From Margaritifera margaritifera (taxonomy: Eukaryota; Mollusca; Bivalvia; Unionida; Margaritiferidae), in NCBI GenBank assembly GCA_029931535.1, contig JAQPZY010001536.1, positions 2,053,001-2,117,000 of the forward strand: a stretch of 64,000 nucleotides of DNA, written 5' to 3'. Under the pieces are notes generated by a model. It was not told where the DNA came from. It ran no database searches and saw only the letters and a program-made list of their open reading frames with translations. A program made the translations under genes and the position numbers. Positions 63,999-64,000 of the stretch are shown here, piece by piece (positions within the stretch are counted from its first letter, which is position 1; each line of letters starts with the position of its first letter).

Positions 63999-64000
63999 AT

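Overview
The window looks like non-coding, repeat-dominated DNA from an animal nuclear genome, most likely a marine invertebrate and plausibly a bivalve mollusc. The reasons are: AT-rich composition; many long (TA)n tracts; decayed non-LTR retrotransposons, one with a PHD-finger plus SGNH-hydrolase ORF1 of a kind common in lophotrochozoans; a Penelope-like fragment with hammerhead-ribozyme-like ends; and remnants of Polinton/Maverick-type elements. The taxon is an inference from repeat content only. I recognise no intact host gene, rRNA, tRNA, CRISPR array or prokaryotic operon. Almost every open frame shorter than about 100 codons is chance, a microsatellite translation, or part of a decayed mobile element.

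Layout. 0-4 kb: featureless. 3.9-5.3 kb: LINE ORF1-like remnant followed by a Penelope-like GIY-YIG endonuclease fragment between 139-bp inverted repeats. 5.3-13.4 kb: mostly featureless, with a possible duplicated coding segment at 9.4 and 10.1 kb. 13.4-18.4 kb: first Polinton-like remnant, with an integrase C-terminal piece and other coding-like shreds on the minus strand and the exonuclease half of a protein-primed-type family B DNA polymerase on the plus strand. 18.4-26.8 kb: microsatellites, a 55/74-bp composite minisatellite and a hairpin-rich MITE. 26.8-27.8 kb: L1/Tx1-like LINE fragment (minus). 28.1-32.6 kb: a nearly complete but dead CR1/L2-like LINE (plus) ending in an (ATT)n tail. 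33.0-39.3 kb: LINE ORF1-like piece, tandem duplications and microsatellites. 39.3-39.8 kb: patch with a decayed collagen-like Gly-X-Y frame (minus). 41-48 kb: microsatellites, a second inverted MITE copy and a dispersed repeat abutting microsatellites. 48.3-52.1 kb: L1/Tx1-like LINE (minus) interrupted by two (TA)n tracts and an 8-copy 60-bp minisatellite. 54.4-59.5 kb: second Polinton-like remnant with polymerase palm domain (plus) and a packaging-ATPase-like frame (minus), split by a roughly 2-kb 52-bp satellite. 59.5-64 kb: simple repeats and, at the edge, a cysteine-rich CXC-like frame (minus).

Nothing here works together as a functional pathway. The coding remnants belong to at least five independent element families (CR1/L2-like LINE, L1/Tx1-like LINE, Penelope-like, Polinton-like, MITE), all broken by stops and frameshifts. 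The most interesting material is the pair of Polinton-like remnants, the tandem arrays that grew inside transposon coding sequence, and the paired inverted repeats with ribozyme-like cores around the Penelope-like fragment.
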